Positions 35,266 to 43,729 of a stretch of 64,000 nucleotides of DNA are shown piece after piece; position 1 is the stretch's first letter, and each line of letters starts with the position of its first letter. Under the pieces are notes generated by a model. The model did no database searches and was not told the DNA's origin. It worked only from the letters and a program-made list of their open reading frames with translations. The translations under genes and the position numbers were made by a program. The DNA is taken from contig JAECRA010000007.1 in NCBI GenBank assembly GCA_015999985.1, positions 1-64,000 on the forward strand. Direction: 5' to 3'. Source of the DNA: Comamonadaceae bacterium (lineage in GTDB: Bacteria > Pseudomonadota > Gammaproteobacteria > Burkholderiales > Burkholderiaceae_C).

Positions 35266-36210
35266 ATGAGCCCTTCTTCCCGACCTCTGCTGTTTGATTC
35301 CCACGCCCACCTGGTTGCTGATGACCAGACAGCCTATCCGCGCAATCCCATGCAACGCGCTGCCAACGCGCCTCCACGTCTGCCTGGGGTGATTGGCAAA
35401 CCTGGGGGCCACCATGGTCCCAATCCCATCAATGAGGTGCCGGACGTATCGCGCATGCTCGAGTGGATGAAAGAGGAGAACGTTGACGGTGCGGTAGCGG
35501 TGCAAAAGCGCATGATCTACCGTTACGACAACAGCTACATCCTGGATTCATCGGACAAACATCCAGACATCTTTTCCGCCGTGGTCATCCTCGATGCAGA
35601 AGATGCGGCAACCGCGCCACTGGTGCGCAGTTATATCGAAGATCATGGCTTGGCCGGAGTTCGCCTTTTCGGTGGCCGGCAACCCGACGGCAGCATGCCA
35701 TGGCTCAATTCGCCTATGGCCCTCAAGACCTGGGAAGTGGCCAATGAGTTTGGCCTCGTCATGGACCTGGAGGTGCTGGCTATTGGGGGAGGCGGCCCCT
35801 CGATTCCCGCGCTGATAGCGTTGTCGGAGAAGTACCCGAATGTGCGCATCGTTCTGGACCATCTCCTCGAGCCAGAGATGGACGAAGGCGAGCACTTTGG
35901 CCTGGATGAGCGCTACGAGACCCTCTCTGCCGTAAAAAACATCTCGTTCAAGTGGACATCGATCAATCTCGACATCTGCCGCGAAATGGGTATTCCAGCT
36001 GACAAAGTGCTGCGCCGCGCGGTCGATCTCTACGGTGCTGATCGCCTTATGTGGGGATCAGATATTGGCACGTCGTCCGGCACCTACAAGGACATGGTGC
36101 AACGCGCCATCGATTCCACTGCGTTGCTGAGTGATGCAGAGAAGCGTGCGGTATTTCACGACACAGGACGCCGCATATTCGTAAAGGGCGGTGGTGGCCG
36201 CAGCGCTTGA
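35266..36210 (+). CDS. Amidohydrolase family metal-dependent hydrolase (LigI/LigJ-like)
   Basis: A 314-residue TIM-barrel hydrolase of the amidohydrolase superfamily. The first-strand metal motif is LFDSHAHLV (residues 9-17); later ligands fall in VRIVLDHLLEPEMDEGEH (His) and RLMWGSDIGTSSG (Asp). This subgroup contains 2-pyrone-4,6-dicarboxylate hydrolase (LigI), 4-oxalomesaconate hydratase (LigJ) and aromatic amino-carboxylate decarboxylases. Next to an Fe-S hydratase and an aldolase, a lactone-hydrolysis or hydration step of ring-cleavage products is likely. Cytoplasmic; 32 bp after Bug 5. Confidence 0.85.
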   Translation: MSPSSRPLLFDSHAHLVADDQTAYPRNPMQRAANAPPRLPGVIGKPGGHHGPNPINEVPDVSRMLEWMKEENVDGAVAVQKRMIYRYDNSYILDSSDKHPDIFSAVVILDAEDAATAPLVRSYIEDHGLAGVRLFGGRQPDGSMPWLNSPMALKTWEVANEFGLVMDLEVLAIGGGGPSIPALIALSEKYPNVRIVLDHLLEPEMDEGEHFGLDERYETLSAVKNISFKWTSINLDICREMGIPADKVLRRAVDLYGADRLMWGSDIGTSSGTYKDMVQRAIDSTALLSDAEKRAVFHDTGRRIFVKGGGGRSA

Positions 36211-36264
36211 AAACAAGAGCAGGAAATCCGCCTATACGTGCGAGGTTTTTCCGCGAGGATACGA

Positions 36265-36897
36265 ATGACCCAACCTGATTCCAGCTTCACCACCTTGGAC
36301 GCCACCACCATGGACACGGCCACAGCTTACCGCCTGCTGGTTGGCGCCGTGGTGCCACGTCCGGTGGCGTGGATTACCACGCGCAGTAAAGACGGCGTGG
36401 TGAATGCGGCGCCTTTCAGTTCATACAACTATGTGGCCCACAGTCCTCCCATGGTGGCGGTCAACATAGGCAGCCGAGAGGGGCAGCTCAAAGACACGGC
36501 GCGCAACATCACGGAAACAGGTGAGTTCGTGGTCAACGTTGCTACGTTCGAAGCCATGGAGCTGATGCATGGCAGCGCAGCAGAGTATCCACCCGAAGCC
36601 AGTGAGATAGAAGCTTTGGGAATCGAGCTCATCCCCAGCGAGCGTATTGCGCCGCCGCGTATCGCGATATCCCCCATACAGATGGAATGCCGACTTGAGC
36701 GGGCCATTACCTTGGGCCGTGGGCTCAATACGCTCTATATCGGGGAAGTGCTGCTATTTCATATTTCATCGACCGTGTTCGATGGGCGTTACATCGACAG
36801 CGTGAAGATGCGCCCAATCTCTCGCTTGGGTGGCCCTCTTTATGCAGAGCTTGGTGAGCTGCACAACCGCCCGCAATTGCAGAAACCTCCAAAGTGA
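36265..36897 (+). CDS. Flavin reductase-like FMN-binding protein
   Basis: A 210-residue split-barrel flavoprotein of the flavin reductase domain family: LLVGAVVPRPVAWITTRSKD, NAAPFSSYNYVAHSPPMVAV, and KDTARNITETGEFVVNV. ATG 36265 with GAGGA upstream is chosen over GTG 36238. Members reduce FMN with NAD(P)H for a monooxygenase or act on their own substrates. The group with RPVAWITT often sits in catabolic operons without a partner oxygenase, as here. It ends one base before the aldolase ATG. Confidence 0.85.
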   Translation: MTQPDSSFTTLDATTMDTATAYRLLVGAVVPRPVAWITTRSKDGVVNAAPFSSYNYVAHSPPMVAVNIGSREGQLKDTARNITETGEFVVNVATFEAMELMHGSAAEYPPEASEIEALGIELIPSERIAPPRIAISPIQMECRLERAITLGRGLNTLYIGEVLLFHISSTVFDGRYIDSVKMRPISRLGGPLYAELGELHNRPQLQKPPK

Positions 36898-36898
36898 A

Positions 36899-37624
36899 AT
36901 GAACATGTCCAATTCCTTCAAATTAGGAACATTCGTCAAGACCGCGTCACCGCATGTCATAGAGGTGCTTGGTACCACTCGGCTCGATTTCGTGTGCATT
37001 GATGCGGAGCACGCCCCGATGGACCGCGCTGTGCTCGACATCATGGTGATGGCCGCTCGCACCACCAGGCTGCAGGCCTTTGTGCGTATTCCCGAAATCA
37101 ATCCAGCCGTGGTGCTCTCCACGCTGGATATTGGCGCCACCGGCCTGTTGGTTCCTCATGTCGATAGTGCTGAGCAGGCTGCCGAAGTGGTTGCCATGGC
37201 CCGCTATAAGGGTGGTTTGCGCGGCTTTTCCAGTTCACCGCGTTTCGCTGGTTATGGCAGCTTGGGCATGAAGGAAGCGCTTCGAGCAGGAGACGAAGCG
37301 CAGATCATCTGCCAGATCGAATCTGAACAGGCACTCAACGCTGCAGCTGCCATAGCGGCGGTGCCCGGCGTTGCAGGCCTCTTTGTAGGCCGTGCCGATC
37401 TCGCGCTTTCAATGGGGCTTGATAACCCGCGCGACGAACGCGTTACCCAGGCCACACTCGACATACTCCGCGCCGCACGACACGCGGGAAAAATCGCGGG
37501 TGTGCACGTGGGCAATAACGCCGAACGCGACCAATTCGCCGCCGAGGGCGCCGATTGGTTCATTGTTTCTTCTGACCAGACCTTGCTGCGCCAGGCCGCG
37601 CAGGGCATAGCGCACGTTGACTGA
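36899..37624 (+). CDS. HpcH/HpaI family aldolase
   Basis: A 241-residue class II pyruvate aldolase of the HpcH/HpaI family (4-hydroxy-2-oxoheptanedioate, 2-dehydro-3-deoxyglucarate and similar aldolases). Signatures are FVCIDAEHAPMDR, the metal-binding CQIESEQALNA with Glu and AGLFVGRADLALSMG with Asp, and HVDSAEQAAEVVAMARY. Cleaves a hydroxy-keto acid into pyruvate and an aldehyde or keto acid, which fits as the last step after hydration of a ring-cleavage product. Either ATG 36899 or ATG 36905 may be used; the gene starts directly behind the flavin reductase stop. Confidence 0.9.
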   Translation: MNMSNSFKLGTFVKTASPHVIEVLGTTRLDFVCIDAEHAPMDRAVLDIMVMAARTTRLQAFVRIPEINPAVVLSTLDIGATGLLVPHVDSAEQAAEVVAMARYKGGLRGFSSSPRFAGYGSLGMKEALRAGDEAQIICQIESEQALNAAAAIAAVPGVAGLFVGRADLALSMGLDNPRDERVTQATLDILRAARHAGKIAGVHVGNNAERDQFAAEGADWFIVSSDQTLLRQAAQGIAHVD

Positions 37625-37641
37625 ACTCTGCAGGAGCCACC

Positions 37642-38505
37642 ATGCCATTTCTTTCTTCCCAGCTTCCTACCTACGCACGCCATCACGAATATGCGCCACG
37701 TGAGGTGCCCGGTGACACATGTCTTGCCTGGATTACGCGCGGCGCTAACTTCAACGTGGTCATCTCGCGTGCTACAGACGGTGACACGTTGACCCGTGAC
37801 AACATAGACGAGTATGTGCTCGTGGTGCCCCCAGACACTCCTGGCCTTTCCGTACACGTCGAAGCTGGTGGGGAAACCCTGCACGCCGGTTCAGACAGCC
37901 TGACCATTGTGCCGCCGGGTCCGAGCAAACTGCGAGTACAAGGATCCGGTTTGATTGTTCGCGTGTTCTCCAGCGATGTGACCGATCTGCTGGAAATGGC
38001 AGACAACCACGAAGCCTATCGAATCCCTAACCCTGATTGCGCTCCACTGGTGCCTTGGCCGGAACCCATCGGCGGATATAAGCTGCGCCACTATCGCTTG
38101 GCCGACTATGTGACAGAGGGCAGCCAGTTGCGTGTGTTCCGTACCCGCAAACTGATGATCAATCCTTTGCTCAAGCGCAACTCACCGCGCGACATCCATA
38201 AGCTCAGTCCGCATACACACTCAGATTTGGAGCAGGGCTCTCTAGCCTTGCAGGGGACCTATGTGCATCACTTGCGATACCCATGGGGCGTTGACATGGA
38301 TCTCTGGCGCCCGGACGACGCTGTGCAAATAGGGAGCCCATCCTTGACGGTGATTCCACCCAAGGTACTGCATACCAGCCGCAATGTCGATGGGCCTGGC
38401 GTGTTGCTCGACATCTTTGCGCCCCCTCGCTGGGATTTTTCTCGCAAAGGACAGGTCTGCAACCAGGACGAATACCCCATGCCCGCGGATCCTGCCGCTG
38501 CGTGA
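37642..38505 (+). CDS. Bicupin-like protein of unknown function
   Basis: A 287-residue protein with two cupin-type halves. The N-terminal half (about 20-115) contains EYVLVVPPDTPGLSVHVEAG; the C-terminal half has a probable metal site SPHTHSDLEQGSLALQG and HHLRYPWG (residues about 190-215) and a closing VIPPKVLHTSRNVDG. The N-terminal half lacks the histidine pattern, so only the second barrel may bind metal. Last gene of the operon, with GGAG before ATG 37642. It could be an isomerase, a ring-cleavage dioxygenase or a lactonase; no specific family was recognised. Confidence 0.75.
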   Translation: MPFLSSQLPTYARHHEYAPREVPGDTCLAWITRGANFNVVISRATDGDTLTRDNIDEYVLVVPPDTPGLSVHVEAGGETLHAGSDSLTIVPPGPSKLRVQGSGLIVRVFSSDVTDLLEMADNHEAYRIPNPDCAPLVPWPEPIGGYKLRHYRLADYVTEGSQLRVFRTRKLMINPLLKRNSPRDIHKLSPHTHSDLEQGSLALQGTYVHHLRYPWGVDMDLWRPDDAVQIGSPSLTVIPPKVLHTSRNVDGPGVLLDIFAPPRWDFSRKGQVCNQDEYPMPADPAAA

Positions 38506-38509
38506 GGAC

Positions 38510-39277
38510 TTATAGATTGGCCAGCCTCGTGCCAATGAGATGAGAAAGCTCCTGTAGAGGATCCAGGTAGCGTGCGACGGCTTGTTCGTCGCTGATGGCC
38601 GACGCAATCCAGGTCATGCCCAACGAGGCTACCACTCGCTTGTCTTCCATGACAGGAACGGCAAGCGTGCGCGAAACCGGCCTGATGCCTGGTTCGCGCA
38701 AGGAATATCCGCGCTTGCGGGTCTGGCGCAGCATGTTCATGGTGGCTGCATGATCGTGGGCAATCAAGTCTTCTTCGTTAGTCGACAACTTGAGAATGTC
38801 CAGCAGCGCTTTGCGTTCCTGAACGCTGCAGAAAGCCAGGTAGGCGCGACCCAGCGCTCTGCCTGTGAGCGAAAGGCGCATATTGATCGTAGAGTGCAGC
38901 AGCGCCAGGGGCGAGTTGGGAATAGTGCTGTAACGCACTACGACCGCGTCATAGTCCAGCACAGCCACCGCCAGCGGCCACTTGATCTTGCGCGTCAATG
39001 CATCTGCAGGCTGCGCTGCTGCTTCAACGATTCGCGGCTCCCCGTGATAGCCCGCCGACAGCATTTTCACGCCTGAGGCAAGGCGGTACGCTCCATACTG
39101 CGGAGCATGGGTGACGAGATCCTTGCCTTGCAAGGTCTCCAGCAAGCGCACCAGCGTGGGCTTCGGTATGTGCGTTTGTTGGTAGAGCTGCTCCAGCGTG
39201 GACACTGGTGAACGGTTCAGGGCAAGCAGGACTTCTAGAGCACGCTCTACTGATCGGACGGGAGCAAATGACGGCAT
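38510..39277 (-). CDS. IclR family transcriptional regulator (MhpR-like)
   Basis: A 255-residue IclR regulator with an N-terminal winged helix (residues 5-70: RSVERALEVLLALNRSPVST and THIPKPTLVRLLETLQGKDL) and an effector-binding domain (about 85-250). It converges with the hydro-lyase operon, four bases from the cupin stop. Whether it controls that operon or the pcaJI unit upstream is not clear. It resembles MhpR/DNA-binding regulators of aromatic pathways. Confidence 0.9.
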   Translation of the reverse strand: MPSFAPVRSVERALEVLLALNRSPVSTLEQLYQQTHIPKPTLVRLLETLQGKDLVTHAPQYGAYRLASGVKMLSAGYHGEPRIVEAAAQPADALTRKIKWPLAVAVLDYDAVVVRYSTIPNSPLALLHSTINMRLSLTGRALGRAYLAFCSVQERKALLDILKLSTNEEDLIAHDHAATMNMLRQTRKRGYSLREPGIRPVSRTLAVPVMEDKRVVASLGMTWIASAISDEQAVARYLDPLQELSHLIGTRLANL

Positions 39278-39388
39278 TGCAGGCTGTGTAGAGTGGGAAT
39301 GCCTTGTGCCGACCTGTGTTCAATCGATAGACACTGTTCGGGCTGAGGTTCTATGGTTTCTGTCAAACGATGAGTGGCGTTGAAACAG

Positions 39389-39456
39389 AAAAATCCGTTC
39401 GGCCTGAGCCTGTCGAAGGTTTGCGTAACGCTTCGACAGGCGCGAACGGAATTTTT
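39389..39456. repeat. Imperfect inverted repeat between pcaJ and iclR
   Basis: Nested arms: 39389-39401 with 39443-39456 (one bulge) and an inner perfect 11 bp pair 39408-39418/39431-39441 (GCCTGTCGAAG/CTTCGACAGGC). This is the GTTCGGCCTGAGCCTGTCGA type of repeat often seen between genes in Comamonadaceae and relatives. The T run at the minus-strand exit (A's at 39389-39393) may let it end pcaJ transcription. Confidence 0.75.
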
Positions 39457-39502
39457 AGCCAGTCGAAGCCTCGCTCGGCGCTTCAATCCTTCGCCACCCG
39501 TA

Positions 39503-40144
39503 TCAATTGCCAACCGGCAACCCGATCAGCTTTTCCAGTTCGGCATGGCTTAACCCGTCCACTTTATCAATCAGGCGTAGCCCATTTTCACCGCACTCCA
39601 GTGTCGCCAGGTCTGAATAGATGCGTTTGACGCAGCCCACCCCGGTCAGCGGATAGCTGCAGCTTTCCACAACCTTGCTCTGTCCCTGCTTGGTCAGCAG
39701 GTCCATCATGACCCATGTTTGTCTTGCGCCAACAGCCAAGTCCATGGCGCCGCCCACTGCGGGAATGGAGTCGGGTTCCCCGGTGCTCCAGTTGGCAAGA
39801 TCGCCTGACGCCGACACCTGGAATGCGCCCAGGACACAGATGTCAATATGACCGCCGCGCATCATGCCGAAGCTGTCTGCGTGGTGGAAATAACAGCCGC
39901 CCGGCAACAAGGTGACTGGCTGCTTGCCTGCGTTGATGAGGTCGTAGTCTTCCTGGCCTGCGGCAGGAGCAGGGCCCATGCCCAGAATGCCGTTTTCACT
40001 GTGCAGGACCACTTCTACGCCAGAAGGCAGGTGATTGGCGACTTGGGTGGGCATGCCGATGCCCAGGTTGACATAGGCACCGTCATGAATGTCGCGTGCG
40101 ACACGTTGGGCCAATTCTGTTTTGCTGCGGCGGGTGTAGCTCAT
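39503..40144 (-). CDS. pcaJ: 3-oxoadipate CoA-transferase subunit B
   Basis: A 213-residue beta subunit of a class I CoA transferase. The catalytic glutamate lies in VVLHSENGILGMGP; other signs are ARDIHDGAYVNLGIGMPTQV, GGHIDICVLGAFQVS and PLTGVGCVKRIYSDLATLE. With PcaI it moves CoA from succinyl-CoA to 3-oxoadipate in the beta-ketoadipate pathway. ATG 40144 behind AAAGGA is preferred over the longer frame. The sequence is closer to PcaJ/CatJ than to acetoacetate transferases, and the divergent PcaR-type gene supports this role. Confidence 0.88.
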   Translation of the reverse strand: MSYTRRSKTELAQRVARDIHDGAYVNLGIGMPTQVANHLPSGVEVVLHSENGILGMGPAPAAGQEDYDLINAGKQPVTLLPGGCYFHHADSFGMMRGGHIDICVLGAFQVSASGDLANWSTGEPDSIPAVGGAMDLAVGARQTWVMMDLLTKQGQSKVVESCSYPLTGVGCVKRIYSDLATLECGENGLRLIDKVDGLSHAELEKLIGLPVGN

Positions 40145-40155
40145 GGGGTGTCCTT

Positions 40156-40854
40156 TCATGCGGCCTTGAAGCCACCTGCCTGCGTTTGGGTACGGGCGAT
40201 GCGCACGATCTTGTTCACGTGAATGCCTGGGGTGACCACGGTTTCCGGGTCAATCTCGCCGAGTTCGACGATCTCATGAACCGTCGCCACCGTCTTGCGG
40301 GCCGCCATGGCCATCACAGGGCCAAAGTTACGGGCCGCCTTGCGGTAGGTGAGGTTGCCCCACCGGTCCCCGCGTTCGGCCTTGATCAGCGCAAGATCGC
40401 CGTGGATGGGCTCTTCCAGAACATAGCCTTTGCCGTTGATGATGCGGGTTTCCTTGCCTTTGGCCAGTTCAGTTCCATAACCGGTAGGTGTGAAGAAACC
40501 GCCAATTCCTGCGCCTGCAGCGCGAAGTCGCTCTGCCAGATTGCCTTGCGGCACGAGTTCCAGCTCTAATTTTCCGCTACGGTACAGACCGTCGAAAACC
40601 TGGCTATCTGCCTGGCGAGGGAAGCTGCAGACCACTTTGCGCACACGGCCCGCCTTGAGCAGCGCGGCCAAACCGGTCTCGCCGTTGCCTGCGTTGTTAT
40701 TGACTACGGTCAGATCACGGGCTCCCTGCTCAATGAGCCCGTCAATGAGTTCACCTGGAATGCCAGAGGTCCCAAAACCACCGATCAGTACGGTGGCGCC
40801 ATCTTGGGTATCTGCCAGTGCGGCGGCGATTGATTCAGCGATTTTGTTGATCAC
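40156..40854 (-). CDS. pcaI: 3-oxoadipate CoA-transferase subunit A
   Basis: A 232-residue alpha subunit, from GTG 40854 (AAAGGGA upstream). It reads INKIAESIAAALADTQDGAT, then VLIGGFGTSGIPGELIDGL, VVNNNAGNGETGLAALLKAG, VCSFPRQADSQVF, ELVPQGNLAERLRAAGAGIG and LTYRKAARNFGPVMAMAA, very close to the PcaI pattern of pseudomonads. An open frame continues to 41325, but the extra part runs antisense to the regulator gene and past the tandem operator. It starts 82 bp from the divergent PcaR-type gene and precedes pcaJ by 11 bp. Confidence 0.9.
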   Translation of the reverse strand: MINKIAESIAAALADTQDGATVLIGGFGTSGIPGELIDGLIEQGARDLTVVNNNAGNGETGLAALLKAGRVRKVVCSFPRQADSQVFDGLYRSGKLELELVPQGNLAERLRAAGAGIGGFFTPTGYGTELAKGKETRIINGKGYVLEEPIHGDLALIKAERGDRWGNLTYRKAARNFGPVMAMAARKTVATVHEIVELGEIDPETVVTPGIHVNKIVRIARTQTQAGGFKAA

Positions 40855-40867
40855 ATGTCCCTTTTCT

Positions 40868-40901
40868 GTTCGTAATGCGAACATTTGTTCATAATGCGAA
40901 T
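40868..40901. promoter_or_regulatory. Tandem PcaR-type operator
   Basis: Two dyads, GTTCGTAATGCGAAC (40868-40882, perfect) and GTTCATAATGCGAAT (40887-40901), sit 19 bp apart, about two helical turns, in the 81 bp between divergent pcaI and the IclR-type regulator. IclR-family regulators such as PcaR and PcaU bind repeated sites of this type (GTTCG-N5-CGAAC-like). Confidence 0.8.
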
Positions 40902-40935
40902 TATAAAGAACTTGTGATTCCAATTCAAATCCGTC

Positions 40936-41733
40936 ATGAACAGCCCCAACGAACCCACCACGCCACGCCCGGGTGACAACTACGTGCAGTCGTTTGCGCG
41001 TGGCCTTCAGGTTCTGCGAAGCTTCAGTGCGCAAGCACCGCGCCAGACATTGAGCGAAGTGGCTGAACGGGCAGGGCTCACCCGCGCTGGCGCACGCCGC
41101 ATTCTTCTGACTCTGCAGACCCTGGGATACGTGCTGTCGGACGGCAAGCTGTTTCGGCTGACACCCCGCGTGCTGGATTTGGGCTTCGCGTACCTGTCGT
41201 CCATGCCCATCTGGGACTTGGCAGAACCGGAGGTGGAGGCCCTGGTGAATCGAGTGAAGGAATCCAGTTCCGTCGCGGTTTTGGACGGTGCAGAAATCGT
41301 CTACGTGATGCGCGTGCCTACGCACAAGATCATGAAAATCTCCCTGGGCATAGGTTCACGTCTACCGGCGTTTTGCACTTCGCTTGGCCGTGTGCTGCTG
41401 TCTGACCTGGAAGACAGTGAGATCGTCAAGCGCCTGGAAAACGCGCCGCACGCGGCATTGACACGCCACACCGTGACCGATGTACCCAAGATCCTGAGCC
41501 GTATCCAGCAGGTGCGAAAGCAGGGTTGGTGTCTGGCCAATCAGGAACTTGAAGAAGGCTTGATCTCTGTAGCGGCGCCGCTGCGGGGCGCAGACGGGCG
41601 CATTGCTGCGGCGATCAATGTCAGTGGACAGGCCAATAGAACGAATGCACAAGAGATTCAGGAGAAGATCTTGCCGCCTTTGTTGGAAACCGCGCAAACC
41701 ATCAGTCGTTTGCTGCGCCACAAGGGTGGGTGA
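40936..41733 (+). CDS. IclR family regulator, PcaR/PobR type
   Basis: A 265-residue regulator of the PcaR/PcaU/PobR branch: YVQSFARGLQVLRSFSAQAP, helix-turn-helix AERAGLTRAGARRILLTLQT, VLDLGFAYLSSMPIWDLAEP, GSRLPAFCTSLGRVLLSDLE and QGWCLANQELEEGLISVAAP. It should activate pcaIJ in response to 3-oxoadipate or a related acid and bind the tandem dyads upstream. Divergent from pcaI. Confidence 0.92.
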   Translation: MNSPNEPTTPRPGDNYVQSFARGLQVLRSFSAQAPRQTLSEVAERAGLTRAGARRILLTLQTLGYVLSDGKLFRLTPRVLDLGFAYLSSMPIWDLAEPEVEALVNRVKESSSVAVLDGAEIVYVMRVPTHKIMKISLGIGSRLPAFCTSLGRVLLSDLEDSEIVKRLENAPHAALTRHTVTDVPKILSRIQQVRKQGWCLANQELEEGLISVAAPLRGADGRIAAAINVSGQANRTNAQEIQEKILPPLLETAQTISRLLRHKGG

Positions 41734-42231
41734 GGGAACATTGCCATTGTCCGCGTTCTTAACGCGGGCTTGTAGTGGCATCCCTTTCAAGCTTGTCCGC
41801 GCGGACGGTTTTAACTCCCTCTCCCGCATGCGTGAGAGGGTCGGGGTGAGGGTAAGCGGCGGTTGATTTCGCAGTTCTTTTTAATCAGCCCCTGCTCCTG
41901 AACCAAGGTCGGACGCCGGAGCCTCCCACACCATCTCGCTCAATTCACTTCGCTCGCCGACCATACAACCGGAGCGAGTCAGAGCTGGAAGCAGAAACTT
42001 CTTGCAGCGCTCCGGCCTGCTCACGCCACGCGGTGAGGGCAGGATCTCGCGGCCCCGCCGTCCGCCAGGGCGCAAGCTTTGAGGAATGCCCTTCCCCTGC
42101 TTTGCGGCTCGTCCATCTGATACGAAAAATCAAGTCGAATCTGACGCTGTTCTTATAAAGGGATCAAAGCCATAGTTCCACGTTGAACGGAGTAATGGTG
42201 ATAGCGCCATGTACCGTGTCTCGAGGTTTCT
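41734..42231. other. 498 bp intergenic region with inverted repeat
   Basis: No credible gene. A 24 bp inverted repeat with one mismatch lies at 41817-41840, in a CCCTCTC/GAGAGGG context typical of dispersed intergenic repeats in betaproteobacteria. The following GC-rich 41885-42110 part has a minus-strand open frame (41945-42133) without a ribosome site; it resembles non-coding repeats I associate with this family but occurs once here. The last 100 bp should hold the ccoG promoter. No clear FNR site was seen. Confidence 0.5.
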
Positions 42232-43662
42232 ATGCCACATCCAGAACATCCATCCCGCGACAGCAAGCCCAAGAAAATCATACCAATCCGCTCGGAGTCG
42301 GCCCCCTTTTATGATCCGCGCAAAAAGATCCAACCGCGGTCCATCAGTGATGTCTTTTCCGCTTGGCGCTGGGTCATGGTGTGGGTCACCCAGCTAGTGT
42401 TCTACGTGCTTCCCTGGCTGGAGTGGGGGCAACGCCAAATGGTGCTATTTGATCTGGAAACCCGGCGCTTTTACCTTTTTGGCCTGGTGCTTTACCCCCA
42501 GGATTTCATCTACCTGACGGGCCTGCTCATCATCTCTGCGCTGGCCTTGTTTCTCTTTACGGCGTTGGCGGGGCGCCTCTGGTGCGGCTTCGCGTGTCCG
42601 CAGACCGTTTACACCGAGATATTCCTCTGGATTGAGCACAGGGTGGAAGGTGAGCGAAGTGCGCGCTTGCGCCTTGATGCGAGCCGCTGGACGTTCGAAA
42701 AGCTTTGGAAAAGAACGGTCAAGCACGGCGCTTGGATTGCGGTGGCGCTATGGACAGGTTTCACCTTTGTGGGCTTCTTTGTGCCCATTCGGCAGCTTGG
42801 CAGTGAGCTGCTGACGATGCAGGGTTCATGGCAGCTTTTCTGGGTGTTGTTTTATGCGCTAGCCACATATGGCAACGCTGGCTTTCTGCGTGAGCAGGTG
42901 TGCAAACACATGTGCCCTTATGCGCGGTTTCAGAGCGCCATGCTCGATAACGACACGCTTGTCGTCACGTACGATGCGAAACGCGGAGAGCCGCGTGGTG
43001 CACGCAGCAAAAATGCGGCCTCCGCGGGCCTGGGTAGCTGCATTGACTGCACCCTGTGCGTGCAGGTCTGCCCTGTGGGGATAGATATCCGGGATGGCCT
43101 GCAGTACGAGTGCATAGGCTGCGGTCTGTGCATTGACGCTTGCAACAGCGTCATGGACAAAGTGGGGCAACCACGTGGGCTGATCCGCTTGGCAACGACG
43201 AACAGCATGGCAGGTCAATGGAGCGCTGCTCGCATTTTGCGCCGGATGATACGCCCGCGTGTGCTGATCTACGCCGCCGTGCTTGTGGCGCTCGGCACCG
43301 CCATGATCATCAGTTTGGCCCTGCGTACGCCGTTCAAAGTGGATGTGGTGCGCGACCGGGCTGCATTGTCGAGAATTGTGCCAGGCGGAAAAATCGAAAA
43401 CATCTATAGATTGCAGATAATGAATGCAACCGAGTCACCGCAGCGCTATCGGCTAAGCGCGCGGGGTATTGATGGGGTTGAAGTGGCGTCTGAGCGAGAG
43501 ATCGACGTCGGTGCCACTGAGTCGCAGTGGGTCTCGGTGCGACTGCGCGTGCCTTATGAAGCCCTCCCATCAGGGGCGCACTCCGTGTACTTTGAAGTGG
43601 AATCGTTGAGCTTAGAACCTCACTTCGTATCGGAGAAGTCCTCATTCCTGATTCCGCGATGA
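42232..43662 (+). CDS. ccoG: Cytochrome c oxidase accessory protein CcoG (FixG)
   Basis: A 476-residue membrane ferredoxin-like protein required for assembly of cbb3-type cytochrome oxidase, proposed to reduce copper for CcoN. It has about five membrane helices (from MVWVTQLVFYVLPWLEWG), the LWCGFACPQTVYTEIF and CKHMCPYARFQSAMLDNDTL motifs, two [4Fe-4S] clusters in CIDCTLCVQVCP and CIGCGLCIDACN, and a C-terminal periplasmic Ig-like domain. ATG 42232 follows GAGG. It is separated from any ccoNOPQ operon, which is not in the window. Confidence 0.95.
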   Translation: MPHPEHPSRDSKPKKIIPIRSESAPFYDPRKKIQPRSISDVFSAWRWVMVWVTQLVFYVLPWLEWGQRQMVLFDLETRRFYLFGLVLYPQDFIYLTGLLIISALALFLFTALAGRLWCGFACPQTVYTEIFLWIEHRVEGERSARLRLDASRWTFEKLWKRTVKHGAWIAVALWTGFTFVGFFVPIRQLGSELLTMQGSWQLFWVLFYALATYGNAGFLREQVCKHMCPYARFQSAMLDNDTLVVTYDAKRGEPRGARSKNAASAGLGSCIDCTLCVQVCPVGIDIRDGLQYECIGCGLCIDACNSVMDKVGQPRGLIRLATTNSMAGQWSAARILRRMIRPRVLIYAAVLVALGTAMIISLALRTPFKVDVVRDRAALSRIVPGGKIENIYRLQIMNATESPQRYRLSARGIDGVEVASEREIDVGATESQWVSVRLRVPYEALPSGAHSVYFEVESLSLEPHFVSEKSSFLIPR

Positions 43663-43729
43663 TTCCAGTGTTGAACGTTTGTTTGATCTATCGACGAAAC
43701 TAAAGCAGAAATTAACCCAAGGAGCTTCC

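Noticed and set aside
40855-41325. N-terminal extension of the pcaI frame to 389 residues
   Set aside because: It runs antisense through the PcaR-type gene and over the operator; GTG 40854 gives the exact PcaI N terminus with a ribosome site.
41945-42133. 62-codon minus-strand frame in the pcaR-ccoG gap
   Set aside because: Looks like translated non-coding GC-rich DNA; kept only as a possible repeat.
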